A DNA stretch of 64,000 nucleotides from NCBI GenBank assembly GCA_024305405.1, contig JAKNDB010000087.1:3474501-3538500 (forward strand), read 5' to 3'. The stretch is from Dirofilaria immitis (taxonomy: Eukaryota > Nematoda > Chromadorea > Rhabditida > Onchocercidae). The notes beneath the pieces are model-generated. The model searched no databases. It was not told the DNA's origin and saw nothing but the letters and a program-made list of their open reading frames with translations. This document shows, one piece after another, positions 17,390 to 29,951 of the stretch. The position numbers and the translations under genes were made by a program. The first letter of the stretch is position 1, and every line of letters starts with the position of its first letter.

Positions 17390-20300
17390 ATTTAAAATAT
17401 CCTTTTATTTCATACTAAGTAATTTTCAAAGTAAATAGTACTTTTTTCCAAAATAAATTTGTTATCAGGTTTTTGTGTTGACATTTCGGAAATTATTAAT
17501 GTGTATAGCAGTTACGATCATAAGAAAATTGAATTTGGAAAAAAAAGGTATGTTGTTTAATTGTCGTATAATCAGCGGATATTGTGCACCGATAAGTGAT
17601 GGAATTGCTTGAAAGAAACATTTTATAATGAATGCATTATAATTATGGACTTTATTTTATGAGGGTTCGTGGTATGCATCCGAGTATCTTTAGCCTGATT
17701 CAACCAGAAAGGCATAAGAACAATGCTGATTTTTCAGTATATTGTGTCGAAGCAGTTGCAAATGAAAATTAATAGTTGCAGAGTTTGCGATTTAAGCGCA
17801 GCCTAACAAAGTTTAGAATTGTGTGGTATTGAGTTGAGGAAATAATTGTTTTCAACAGTTTATCCTAAATCTTTTATAATATTGGTTATTCCTTGGAACT
17901 TCAGTTTTCTCTAGAGCAATAATTTAGTCTCGGAGAGATTATACGAATCGGTTTGCAGCATGTCAATATATTTAGTTGTCCTATTTGGAAACCTTCAGTT
18001 CATGCTCTTTTTGTTGACTTCTCTTCACACTAGAATATGTGCTTATAAAAATAGCTTATAATTTGAGCTGAGATTTTAGAATGAGTCAGTGTGTACTCAA
18101 ATGTCAGTAGCTGCTGATATTTTTCTACAATTAACTATACAATATAAAAGAATATGGACTAAAATTTCAAACCACTGAAATATTAAAGAAATTCAACGCT
18201 TGACCCTCCTACCTGTTCGTCTTTATTTCAATCAGAGATAAGACGACTATCGAGGAAAGTGAATTTCATATTTCTGGAATGATTCCGATTGATTGCAATA
18301 CAAATTAAATGCATTTTTATTGTGAACTACTTTAACAGTTGTCCCTCATATAGCCGAATTCGTGCCACTAAATCTGGAATTTCGTTCTCGAAAAATATTG
18401 ATAGTATCCGAAGCGGATGTCGAGATTTGTCATAAGGATATAAGCATATTGAGTATTCAAATCTGTTGTTGAGGAAGAGAGAAAAATCTACTGCTGTAGA
18501 AAAAGTAATAATATCGAGAGTTACCTGTTTCGTGTTCGCCAAATTATTTCCACTTTCAAGTTATGAAATGAAGTGCCGATAATTTATACCCGAAAAAATC
18601 GAAACTACATTTGCTGACATCCTAAGTAATTAGATATTATCAGTATTTGATTGATAAGTGAGTTCATTTTAAAATTATCTCGTATTTCAATGTTGAATGA
18701 ATTTTCTACATAAATGATACTGAAATTAAAGCGATGTACTTTTTGAGTTTATTATTTTAATGAAGTAATCTCTTATCAAATGGATAAACGAATACGGTAG
18801 ATTCTGTTATTCAGAACATTAAATCTCAATCTTAAACTGCTGAGAGATATTCAAAATTCTCTCCATTCGGCCAGTAAACGATACATACAATAATATTATA
18901 AATATAAAAAATAAGGAATTGAAAAAAGCTTGGCTAGGCTCAATTTTTCAGATTATCGGCCACTGATGCCAATCCAATTTATAATTATCTTGTCGTTTTC
19001 TTTTGCAATCGCCTTAACTATTTTGTTATTATTTGGAGCTTTTTTTAGCTATATTATGTTAATATACAAAATATATGACAAATTATATTTGTAGCTTTTT
19101 CGAATCACCTGCTTATAGACATCTGCTGCTATCTTGGAACAAATGCAACCTTTTCAAGTTTTCTGAGAAGAAATTATGCCAAGTTACGCAGCATTTACAA
19201 AGCATCGCAAGCACTTTTTTCTCTTCGGCGATTTTTACGAAATACTCAAATTTCCATGAATTCGTTTTGAAAACTTTGTTAAGGCAATGATGTAGTCGGT
19301 AATCTAATTGGTTAAGAGTTTAACTAAATGCCTTAAGAAGATCAAAATATTTTTGAGATCATACTTTAAAAAACATAAAATTAAAAAACATAAAATTTCT
19401 TTGGCTACATTAAATGTATATTACTGATCAAATGAATGCATTATGTTACGCATAATTAACCTCTAAATCTCTAAATTATGATAATCTAAAGCTTTGTCAA
19501 GCTAGCACATACCTTTCCTACCTTGATTAATTATAAATTAATAAATGAATATTAGATTATGAACTTCTAATAATGTTAAAGAATAACTGTGATAATGGTA
19601 ACTTAAATCTATAACTAGCATCTCCTACTTACTTTTTCTAGCCTGTCATTTTACGAAAATCGCTATTCGTTTTGGCTGAGATAATTGCAATTTTAATTTA
19701 AAAATATGAAGAATAAAACGAGACGTATTGCTCAATTTCCGCTGTCGAATATTGTTTTCATGCTCTTTATTTCTCTGAGGAATTCTTTCTTCTTGCCTGC
19801 TTTTATCACTTGATCAATTAATTTACGTAATGTCGCTTAATATCATATCATTTTCCTGTTCGTTTTTATCATTTCATTAATTAACTCATTCTATTACTAT
19901 TACCTATACCTTTCATCAGTAATACATTGCTTTGAAGACAACTCTATCAGTTTTATCAGTGCATATAATTTAGTTAGTGAAATATTTATTAAAATAATGC
20001 TTATTATTTGTCAACTTTTCGATATATTGTAATAGCAGAAGTCGACCTATTCTCTCCAATTTAAATCTTTTCCCGTAGCATAATTGACTTCTCACATGCT
20101 GCTAAGTTTGTCAACTTGTTTTTCTTGCTTGTACGAGCATATTTTCGACTAGTGGCAGATAAAACTGCAAAATATATGAATTGGAAAAGTGTCGAGCCTA
20201 AGAAAAATATTTTGTTGGCAATGAGAGAACAGTGAATTTTCTGCGATTTTTTTGGAGTATATTTGAAATACAGACTGTTAATTTTCATGCCTTCAGTATC

Positions 20301-23300
20301 CTATGATAGTACTAAATCTTCAATCGTGGGAATGTAGTGAATAGAGAATCTGAATGATTAGACTTATTCATGGCTTGGCATCAAATTTTAAATATTCAGA
20401 CAGTATATGATTGCAAAATAATTTGATATTTTTTTCAAAAAGTTAAATCAATTTTAGGTGTTGGAATTTACGTATAAAATGATAGGAAAATTCTGTTGAA
20501 AATACATGAACTTTTTTTTAGATATAAGAAAATCAAATTCGACGGATTTCCTAAAACCTCATTTCTGCTCACAATGCAGCATTACACATTTTTCTCAATT
20601 AGAATTTTCTCTTTCCTCATTTTCGCATTTTTGAAATAAGAAGAAGATTTGCATTTGCTAAAAATGTAATGCTCAATTCACCGGCCAATTCATAGAAAGA
20701 CTGTCTTATTTCGTTTGAACGGATATTAAGAAGTGAAATGTCGCTTTCAGTCAACGACATTTCTTAATAAGTGGTTGCATGGAAGCACAGCTACTTATTT
20801 TTAGTAAATTTGATTGACAGAATTCCATTTTATCTATCACAGTTATCAAAATTTAGTACATTCTCAGCTAATAAAAATGTCATCCCGCTGACAAAAAGAT
20901 CATCGCTATCTAATTCCCTTTGATCGTTTTAATCTTTTTTGAATAATTTAATAATTTTAGCTTTTAACAACTAAAATAATCTAGTTCTCTCTTAACAACT
21001 AAAATAATCTAGTTCTCCCTTCAACTTTATATGTTTTTAAATCGTTAAAACAGTTGAGAATTAAATACGATAGCATAAAATAGTGCAATGAGTAATCAAA
21101 TTAACAGCCAAATCAATCCTTTCTTGTTAGGAAACATTTTTATTATCATTTAAACAAAAATTTTTCAAATAAATATTATAACATTTCATGAGAGAGTTTT
21201 CCCAAAATATTGCGTTGCAAAATAAATTTTGTAGAAGTTGAAATGTAAGCGTAATTTTTGTAGTTTTTATTATGTTAACGGATTAAAATTAATTAACATC
21301 AACTATTTCCATTGCATAAATACTTTATGTAATGTATTTTCTTATCAGCACTGAATAATATAATTAATTAATCATCAGTGTTGACGCTAAGAGAAATCAT
21401 TTATCATTAGGAAGTTAAATTTAAATGTGGATTAAATTTAATGCTGCTGTTCAAATATGATTTAAGCATAAGACAAAACAAAAAGCGATTCAGAAAATAA
21501 ATCAGAATGTTAATGTTAGACAGCATATGTTTCTTTCGAAGTATATTGTAAATTCTAAAGTAATTTTCAGAAGTTCTAGGAGGCAGACCAATTCGATTTT
21601 CAAAATTTGAAGATTTATCATATTTTCGTTTTCGTATACATGAACATATTATAGAATAAATATGGACAATCTTATTTTCAGATGAATTTTCAAAACGATA
21701 TTTAATTTACCGTATTTAATATCTGTAGCTTGCAGTAGAAATATTGAAACTTTCAAGGTTAATATAATTGATTTTCTATTCCTTTGCTGATCCCTTCATC
21801 AAAATGGTTGAAGTAATCAGCAAAAAGCGAAGATATCTTTAAAAGAAAAAAAATTACAATTCAAAAATAATCAATTAATTGAGACTATACCCGGACCAAA
21901 TGTGAAAATTTACTCCAAATTATTCATTTCTGATAATTCTTTCGGTTATGCAGTTCGTACCAAAAAACTTTTCATCTTTTAAAGAGTTTGTTACAAGAAA
22001 GTAGCTCGAAAGGAAAAATTTGTCGAGAGTATACTCAATCAAAATACGCACTTATCAACGTTATGATGCTAAAAGATTGCCTTTTGTCCTTCATTTTCGG
22101 AAAAACTAAATTCTTAAATTAAAAATTGGTTTTTGCCGGATGATCAAAATCAATTTATTCCGTTTAACTGAATTTATAGTCAGTTTGATAGCCTTTTATC
22201 CAGGAATAAAACTTTATAATGAAAAGCCTTTTTTTTCCATTTTTCCCACTTTATTACGAAACGCAATTTTTAATTTTTTTTTTTTAACGTACAGTTCATA
22301 TCTCATATCCTAAATATAATATTGCTTATTTTATTATTAATGCACTTAAGTGTTTTGCTAATTTATACTTTTTCTCATTACTATCATATTTCCTAGCTAA
22401 CTTTAGCATGCATTTAATTAGTGGAAAGTTAAATATGTTGAAATTTTCCGATTTCTTTGAATCTATCATCTCTTCTCAATTTTCCAGAAATATTCCGGAT
22501 AATCCGATTTAAAAAATACTAGTATGAGAAAAGTTCTTCCGGAATGAATTAAATTAATTTGATTATAACTATCAATAGCAATTTAGCAAGAAATGATAAG
22601 CATGACAACAATCAAAAATAAATTAATAAATGATCTTTTTGATAAGTTGATTGTGCAATTAACGTCAAAATATAAATAATTGTTTGATGATATAATTGTC
22701 TTATTATTTATTCAAACTTAAAATCTTTTTCAGTACTGTCTTCTACTACGATGCGTATGTTTGGTTAGTCTCCCTAAAGCAGCTTGCAAAAGGAAACAAA
22801 ATCGGACTATTGAAAATGAAAAAATAGGCAAAATTTTTTATTTGTAAAATCTTACCTGTGAGAAAAAAGAGTTTTCAAATTTATTGAAAATTTTTGCTTT
22901 TTTAATCTAAAATTTATCTCTTTTTTAAAGAAAAAGATAATAGGAAATATCTTTTTGGTTTTTATGATAACAATGATTATAATTTAAAATGATTGTCCTT
23001 CTCTGGAAGAGCTATTTTCTTGCAACAAATTCTTCGAAAGGCAATAGATTCTTAAAAATGATTATTGTACATTGTTCAAGAAATTTTTAGAAGTAAATTA
23101 ATTTCATAATTAATTCTTCCATTGCAAGTTTTTGTGTTTTTCTTTTTTTTCTTCATTAAATATTTATAGTAATTATTGCAATGAAACATAAGCAATACCT
23201 GAGAAACATCATTTATTATTACGAGAAAATTGAAGAGTAAATCGGTTGTTTTCAATAATCAAACTAATTAACACTGGCAGCGATGATTGTTTTAATAATA

Positions 23301-23869
23301 GTTTTGCTGCGGATGTTTGCCCAAGTTAACATTTTTGATGATTTGTTAATAAACTTATAGTCTCAAACCCGATCGATCATGAGGATAAATTAGTCGCATA
23401 GTTTAAAAATAGAATAATGTTCAGTGCCTCAAAAATATATGGATTGCTTATTCCTACTCATTAATGCTTGTATAATGTGGCTTGAGAGAAAGATAAAGGT
23501 AGTTATCTCCAGCCAATCTTTGAAAGTTAACAAAAGGAAAGTTTTTTTCTTAAAATTAAACCTAATCTATCTTCAAAAGATGTTCTTTGCAACATCTCAA
23601 ACTCAAATTGCTTAGTCTAGATATAACAATGTACACCTGTTTAGGAATGATCGGCGGAGAAACTAAGGAACATTATAGAAAAAATTGAAGCTGAACAAAT
23701 ATAAATTTTTTCTACATGCGGATACTTATCTTACCCATCACTATTATGTTTCATCATTCTATCATCTCATGTCCTAACTCCCTTGCCCTTTCCAACTATT
23801 CTACATGTCTTGTTCGAATTTCAGTTCCTTTTCTTCTGGATTTTTTTGCTGATTATTCTGTCTGTCACA
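17390..23869. other. 6.5-kb non-coding stretch
   Basis: Very AT-rich DNA without recognisable exons on either strand. Short open frames at 18327-18542 (-), 19075-19290 (+), 20061-20288 (-) and 23424-23615 (+) have no domain, no conserved motif and no supporting splice context. A 29-bp tandem duplication lies at 20962-20990/20991-21019. It may contain distal promoter or upstream exons of the gene at 24.4 kb. Confidence 0.5.
20962..21019. repeat. 29-bp tandem duplication
   Basis: Two near-identical adjacent copies of a 29-bp unit containing AACAACTAAAATAATCTAGT, in non-coding DNA. Confidence 0.8.
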
Positions 23870-24302
23870 TCTATAGTTGTCACATGGATCGGCTTCAAAT
23901 AATCATTTACAATACAAGAGAAATTGAGTAAAGCAGGAAGGTTATAATCTCGAGAATTAAGAGAAATTTTATTGAGGTGAAAGTATTAGAATTTATTTGC
24001 TTGCCAAGAAAAACTTTTATACTTTGTTAAAAACTTTAACTTAATTATACACTGAGTATCACAATTACTTACTTACAATGTTTTTGTTTACTTTTCCTTT
24101 CTTCATTTCAGCCGATTTTATTCATGATATTTATACCAAAAATAGTTAAATTACACATAATTAAGATTCTTTTTGTTCGTCAATGCTCTATATTTTGGTT
24201 TCATGAAAGAAAGATCTTGCAGATATTTATTTGAAATAAGATCATGCACTCTCGTAATTTTAATAATTGTAACAGATTGTGTAGTTAAATTAACATTTCA
24301 TG
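23870..24302. repeat. left arm of a long imperfect inverted repeat
   Basis: The reverse complement of this arm aligns colinearly with 25429-25826. The best block (24241-24302 against 25429-25489) has only about four mismatches in 61 bases, and further blocks match around 24181-24240, 23940-24020 and 23870-23935, separated by indels. Arms are about 0.4 kb and enclose about 1.1 kb that contains the exons at 24448-25112. Confidence 0.9.
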
Positions 24303-24447
24303 ATGTACTTGTTTTAAGTAGACATTATTCTCAATCAAATTAACGAAAATTCATTTGTTATATATATATAATCATCATTTTGCAGAGTGGAATTCGTTTT
24401 TCTATCACTATAAAATCTAATAAATGTATCATTTGCAATATTTTTAG

Positions 24448-25112
24448 CATGTATCTAATAGATTTGAGTACCATCACAGCTTTGGCGATATGTTTCGGCG
24501 ACCTGATGTGCGGTTACGCAAGCCGACAAAGAAGCAACTATCACCAGCGCTGCAACTCCAAGATGACATAAATTCCTTTTGCGTCTTAATGAACTGGTAT
24601 GTAAAGGCTGTTAATTAAAAAGTCGAATAAATTTTAGTAATTTACGTAAATTCTTTAATTGATTTCGAAGACTTTATGAGCTGACTAATTCCGATAAATT
24701 CCAATTAAACATTTTACTTTTTTTTATTAATTATCAACTTAAAAATTATTCATCAACTTTTTCCTAATATTTTAGAGCCCCAAACGTTCATCTGGCGATC
24801 AACCATATGTATTGCCAGTAATGAATTTGGACAATCTGTTGTCATTGCAAAATATTGGAAAACGACCAGCATTAAGCCCAGCAGATCAATTCATTCAACA
24901 ATTCGATGTTCGTAATCTCTACCCTTGTAAAGTTAATTAAACTGAATTTTGTTTCATAGATATAATAAGCATATGTTTTCAAAGTTGATATTAATTTTGA
25001 AATTTCAAATTTTTGCACTTAAAATCAGTAAAGTTTTTCAGATCATGCAACATTTGATGGCGGCGGGCAAAAAGATCAGTATCACCCGCAACCGATCTCG
25101 AAGAGCAAATAA
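24448..25112 (+). CDS. unassigned multi-exon protein, possibly a neuropeptide-type precursor (5' end not found)
   Basis: Three exons with acceptable GT-AG signals and consistent phase: 24448-24596 (HVSNRFEYHHSFGDMFRRPD...), 24778-24926 (CPKRSSGDQPYVLP... ending RNLYP) and 25042-25112 (HATFDGGGQKDQYHPQPISK, stop TAA). I do not recognise the family. The peptide is hydrophilic and contains several basic pairs (RR, KK, KR) including an IGKR motif, which in secreted precursors would signal cleavage plus C-terminal amidation; that reading is an inference, and no signal peptide or start codon was found upstream. The exons sit in the loop of the inverted repeat at 23870-25826, so an element-encoded or chance frame is the alternative. 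Confidence 0.4.
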
Positions 25113-25428
25113 AGATTCCGCAGGTGTTAATCGATGTAGGTCGTTAAAAGAAATCAAAATGATGTTCAGTGATGTTTGCAATAAGTCAAGGACTTCAAAA
25201 AAATACGAACTTTCAACTTATTGCCGTCGCTGTTCGAATTGCTCCACCGGCAGTACTTACCATAATTATTATTATTAACAGTACTATTATTGCTATCCCT
25301 ATTAGATACAAAATATACCTTTAAAATTATGAAAGTTTTGGACCCAAAATTAAAGACTTAAAATCAATTCAAAATGATAATGCAAAACTTGATTTTGAGG
25401 TAACCATTAATTTTAGCAGGGACATCTT

Positions 25429-25826
25429 ATGAAATGTTAATTTAACTGCACAATCTATCACAATTATTAAAATTACGAGAGTGCATGATAATTATTTCGA
25501 AATTTGTATCATCTTATTCCAAATAAATATCTGCAAGATCTTTCTTGCATGAAACTAAAATATAGAGCATTGATTTTAAAAACAAACAAAAAGAATCTTA
25601 GTTATGTGGTTCAACAAAATCCAAAAGTTTTCCCTAGCAGCAAATAAATTCTCATCCTTTCGCATCTGTAAACTTTCTCTTGATTCTCGAGATTCTAAAT
25701 CTCCACTTTACACAATTTCTGTCGATTTTCTCTTGTACTATGAATGATCATTTGAAATTTTGGATAAGTTACATGTTCCTAAATTTTAATTAAACTCGTT
25801 ATAGCTGATCCATGTTGTGGCAGTTA
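25429..25826. repeat. right arm of the long imperfect inverted repeat
   Basis: Reverse-complement partner of 23870-24302. Relative to the left arm it carries small insertions (for example about 18 bases near 25490 and about 45 bases near 25762). No target-site duplication was evident at the outer edges. Confidence 0.9.
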
Positions 25827-27883
25827 TGGAGCTCAACTTGCTCAGTGTTAAAAATGATAACAATAATATTAAAAGAACAATGATGTTTTCAAGTAAAAAA
25901 AAGAACAAGTAAAAAAAACTGCGAATCAAGTTTATCTTGACGCAAGTTGAGTGATCTCTTGATTCTTCATTTAGCTTAGATGCATATATATAAGGACAGT
26001 TCTTTGATAATCTGATTAAACTATGAGCTATTATAAAAAGAATGTAGATTATCACAGATGTGATGCTGTTAGCTGACAATAAATCGAAGAATGATCAGAA
26101 ATGGAATATTTGACATGGTGATAGAATCAATCGAAATCGGGCTTAGAAAATAAACATCCTAATAGCAACGCAATTCATTCTTTTAATCTTTACTTGCTTT
26201 CTTACTGCAACTAAAGTACATTTATATTATAGTTGAAATCCTTGTTTTTAATTCTGAAGATAAAGATCTAAAGATCTGATTCCTTAAATTGGGAAGTAAC
26301 GAATAAAAACGATGAAATCACTTTTGTTTCTGTCTATAAAAGCTATACTATATTGTACTTATTTTAAGAATAATTTTTGAAAAAATTTGCATATTCATGA
26401 TTAATTCGTTCAGAATAAATTATCATTTTCATTAAGAAAAAGAAAAAAAACTTGAAGTGCAGCAAACTTGAAGTCTAACTTATTGGCTCAGTGATATATA
26501 TCAATATTACAACGATTTTGATTACAAACTTTTTAAGATATTTTAGTATCAAACTCATATCATCCGGATGTGAAATAAATAATATCTTTTGAAGAATTAT
26601 TTCATTCATATTCGGGACGTATTTTCGAATTCTTTTCAAGAATATATCAATACTGTATGATTAATTTGCAAGAATGAGTGGTAGAGAGAAAAGAGAGAGA
26701 AAGAGATATCAGTGCATTACAAATGATGACGCATATATTTCATTTCTAATTCTCGAGAATTTTCATATCGTTTAGAATTTTAAATACTAACACTTCAGGT
26801 CAATAGCTATGACTTATATGATAGAAACACATAACAATACATAGTAAATACTTGATATTCCTCCTGGATAAATCAAAAATTCAAATCAAAGCATTCCAAA
26901 ATGTTGCAACATAAATAATCATTGCTGAAGAAAAGCAAAGTTATATGGTGGTTATATTTCGTATATGATAATTCGTTAACTTTTTGTTGATTGTAAATGA
27001 CTAACTTGTGTTCATGTACTACAACTCCAGAGAATTGATAATTAAGATAATTTGAGAACGAGAATAATTGCAAGAATTTTCCTTCTTTTGATACTTACAA
27101 ATTCAGTCAGTTTCTCTCTCTTTTTTTTGTCATTCGTTATTGTCAAATTTAGATCCTGTTTTATTCAATGAAAATTGTAGATTGTAACAAGCTAATGAGG
27201 AAATGTTAGTTCTCTATTAGCGAAATAACGAGGAAATGTTAGTTCCTTATTTGCGAACTAATGAGAAATTGTTAGTCTCTTATTTGCAAATCAAATTAGT
27301 AATTTATTCCACATCATTTTAATTGAACATATTCTTCGCCAACTTATTATACTTTGAACGGTTTCGTATAAGTGAATAAAAATACTATCGATATTCAGTG
27401 CATCTGAAATTTAAGTCCGCGAACTAGCGGAACGATCTGTTACTTTCGACTTATAATTGCAAAATATTTCAGCTAATAATGTTTTGTACTCATAATATTT
27501 TATCAGTGGGCTGACCTATTAATCAAATGAATTATCACTTTATAAGTGAAATATATAAAGAAGTTTAGGATGAAATTTTATTTCTCCTAAATGCTGAAAC
27601 GAAGGACATTTGAAGGACAGGATGATGCTACAATTCTAAAAAAAAAAAAATTATAGATACAAAAATGGCAATGAGTGAATTAGCACTTGGACAATGACCA
27701 CTGCTAAGTGTTCCAAATATTCGTGGTGTTCCTAACATTTTCTGATGACCTGAATAGAAGTTCCTTAGTGCTTCTGAACAGTCTTTTCCTGAAATCAAGG
27801 ATAAGCAATTGCTATATTTATATAAAACATGATGCTTACAAATAACATTGAGAAGTTATTGCGCTTTGGATATAGATATATAT
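25827..27883. other. 2-kb non-coding stretch
   Basis: AT-rich DNA with no recognised gene. A minus-strand frame at 25786-26079 is hydrophobic but built from A/T-biased codons and overlaps the inverted-repeat arm, so it is not called. A degenerate tandem repeat lies at 27190-27292. Confidence 0.5.
27190..27292. repeat. degenerate tandem repeat, three units
   Basis: Three diverged units of about 35-40 bp, each containing GAGGAAATGTTAGTT or a close variant followed by CTTATTTGCGAA or similar. Confidence 0.7.
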
Positions 27884-29221
27884 TCATAATAAAAGATTTA
27901 TTTTGGAAAAAGTTAAACAAATAGCCACCTGACAACAACAATCACCATTCCCACCGCATATTACATCGCCACCAACGAACAGATCCATACCATGACATAC
28001 GGTATTGATGTCTTCTTCAATACAGATCATTTCCACACCTTCTTCATCAACTCTCGAAGCACAAGCATCACAGTCGGTACGTTTGTATAATTGTTCAAGT
28101 GTGGGATAGGATGATCTGTTGAAACCTTGACGACGATTTCTTATCCATGGTTGACGATACACATCACAAATTATATCTAAACCAAGGTTTTTATTTATAT
28201 TCAAGCAAGAAACTGCGCAAATGCTTCAACTTGAATTATATGAATCAGGGCAAATTTTTCGATTACCTTTTTTGGATTGAAGAAGTCTTCGAAGAAAATG
28301 ATTACGCAACTGATCATAGCAACTAGTAGAAGCACAACAGCAAAGATTAAAACCGCAATAGGTCGGATTTCTGCTACATATTACTCCTGAATGAATAAGT
28401 TCTAATACAACGGATAGACTTATTTGACAAGCAATCTATAGTGTTAAATTCTAATACAACGGATAAACTTATTTGACAAGCAATTTATAGTGTCAAAAAA
28501 TAATTTCTTTCTTTACGAGTTTCTGAGTACATCCATCGTAGTTCATAATAGATAATACTTCAGAATTCAATTTTCCATACATTTGCCTTTTACTCAGTAT
28601 GACTTATTAAGATCATTAAGAGATAGTAAAAAATTCTGATGATTTGAAGTGGGATACCATAAAATTCATTCAAGGTTCTGCTCTCCGCCAGCCCATGACG
28701 GCGACATCCGGTTATGAAAACGTTTAAACGGATAATTCCAAAACACAAGGAACAATTGGTTGCCTGGGAATTCGAATATTCGTATAATAATAATTAACAA
28801 TTGATAATGTAAACTAAAAGAAATTTCAAACAAAGGAAGTTCAAAACGATTTTCGTTTCTGATGAAATATTACATTATTCGAACAAATTTCACGGAAATT
28901 TCTCCTTAAACGTTTGATTTTCAGCAAAACAATTTTGAAAAATGGAACTTGAACTTTTTTTCCATCAAAGATAGTAAATATCTGGCACACTTCCTTGACT
29001 TCAATTAATTAATAAATTTGATAAATCAGACAATGTCTTTTTCTATAATAAACCATAGGGAACCTACGGACCAAAAGTATACTTTTTGGGATCACGTTTC
29101 TGATGGAATATCCTTGTTTTTGCAGTTTGTTCAGATCCTGCGAATACACATGACAGACATAGCACAGTATCGCTCTCCCGCTAATACTTATAAAAATGAT
29201 GTAGCAGAGCAACAACCGCAT
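27884..29221 (-). CDS. secreted cysteine-rich protein, family not recognised
   Basis: Last exon 28176-27884 reads DIICDVYRQPWIRNRR, then CDACASRVDEEG, CIEEDINTVCHGMDLF and CGGNGDCCCQVAICL before the stop. It joins in phase to exon 28386-28267, which is also cysteine-rich (CSRNPTYCGFNLCCCASTSC). A candidate first exon at 29221 downward starts MRLLLCYIIFISISG, a good signal peptide, followed by LCYVCHVYSQDLNKL; its donor is uncertain and the phase does not join directly, so an intermediate exon may be missing. Features visible: secretion signal, at least 15 cysteines, CCC triplets. The LCYVC start resembles Ly-6/UPAR-type proteins but the spacing is not a clear match. Function unknown. Confidence 0.55.
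28400..28497. repeat. 49-bp tandem duplication in an intron
   Basis: Two adjacent 49-bp copies (28400-28448 and 28449-28497) with a few mismatches; unit begins TTCTAATACAACGGATA. Located just upstream, in transcription sense, of the middle exon of the cysteine-rich gene. Confidence 0.9.
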
Positions 29222-29951
29222 CTAGCAAAATGGAATTCAACAACGGTCTATGTACGGCACTAATTTACATTTTGAAAGCATAAAGCTATAAATAAGGCTT
29301 TTATTTAGATTCCTGGATCATTTAAAGTGGGAATTTTTTATGTTAGTTTTCCGTAGCATTGCAGAGTGCTCACTGAGGAACTTGCAAAATTTCCTTTTTT
29401 ATACTTCAGATTTAGAAGCATTTATTAAAGAGAACGGTAATTTCCTTTATCATATCCAGATTTACCTTCTCCACATTAATTTCTATAGTTATTTTAGATG
29501 TAATAACAAATACTGGTGCAAATCATAATAGAGAAACAATGATAAAGTTAAAACAGATGTCCATCACGAGTTTCATTTTAATCTTGCTTGTTAGATTCAT
29601 CTAAAAAAGCAATTTGAGGAAAAGTCTTAATATTTTGATCATATACGATATACTGAATTTAATCATTTTATTAAAAATCGATATGAAATTGTCTTCAGAA
29701 CTAATTTCTTACAGGTGAAGATGGAGTCTATGCAGAGAGTTATATACAAATATCATTAAATTTATAAACTGGAAATAGTAAAATACATAAAACGGAATAA
29801 AAGGAAACTTTTTAAAATTTATACAGCTATATAATGTTGAACTTTAATAGTTTTCAAAATAACATAGTTAAGATAATCAAGGATTGGGAAAGTCTCTTTG
29901 ATAAATAAAGAATTTACAAATACATCACTCGTCATGGATTAATATTAGCAT
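29222..29951. other. spacer between SDHD and the cysteine-rich gene
   Basis: AT-rich, no gene recognised. A plus-strand frame at 29340-29528 has no domain or splice support. Confidence 0.5.

Noticed and set aside
25786..26079. Minus-strand hydrophobic frame of 97 codons
   Set aside because: Composition-driven frame in AT-rich DNA overlapping the inverted-repeat arm; no domain or splice context.
29018..29263. Plus-strand frame of 81 codons
   Set aside because: Antisense to the better-supported signal-peptide exon of the cysteine-rich gene.
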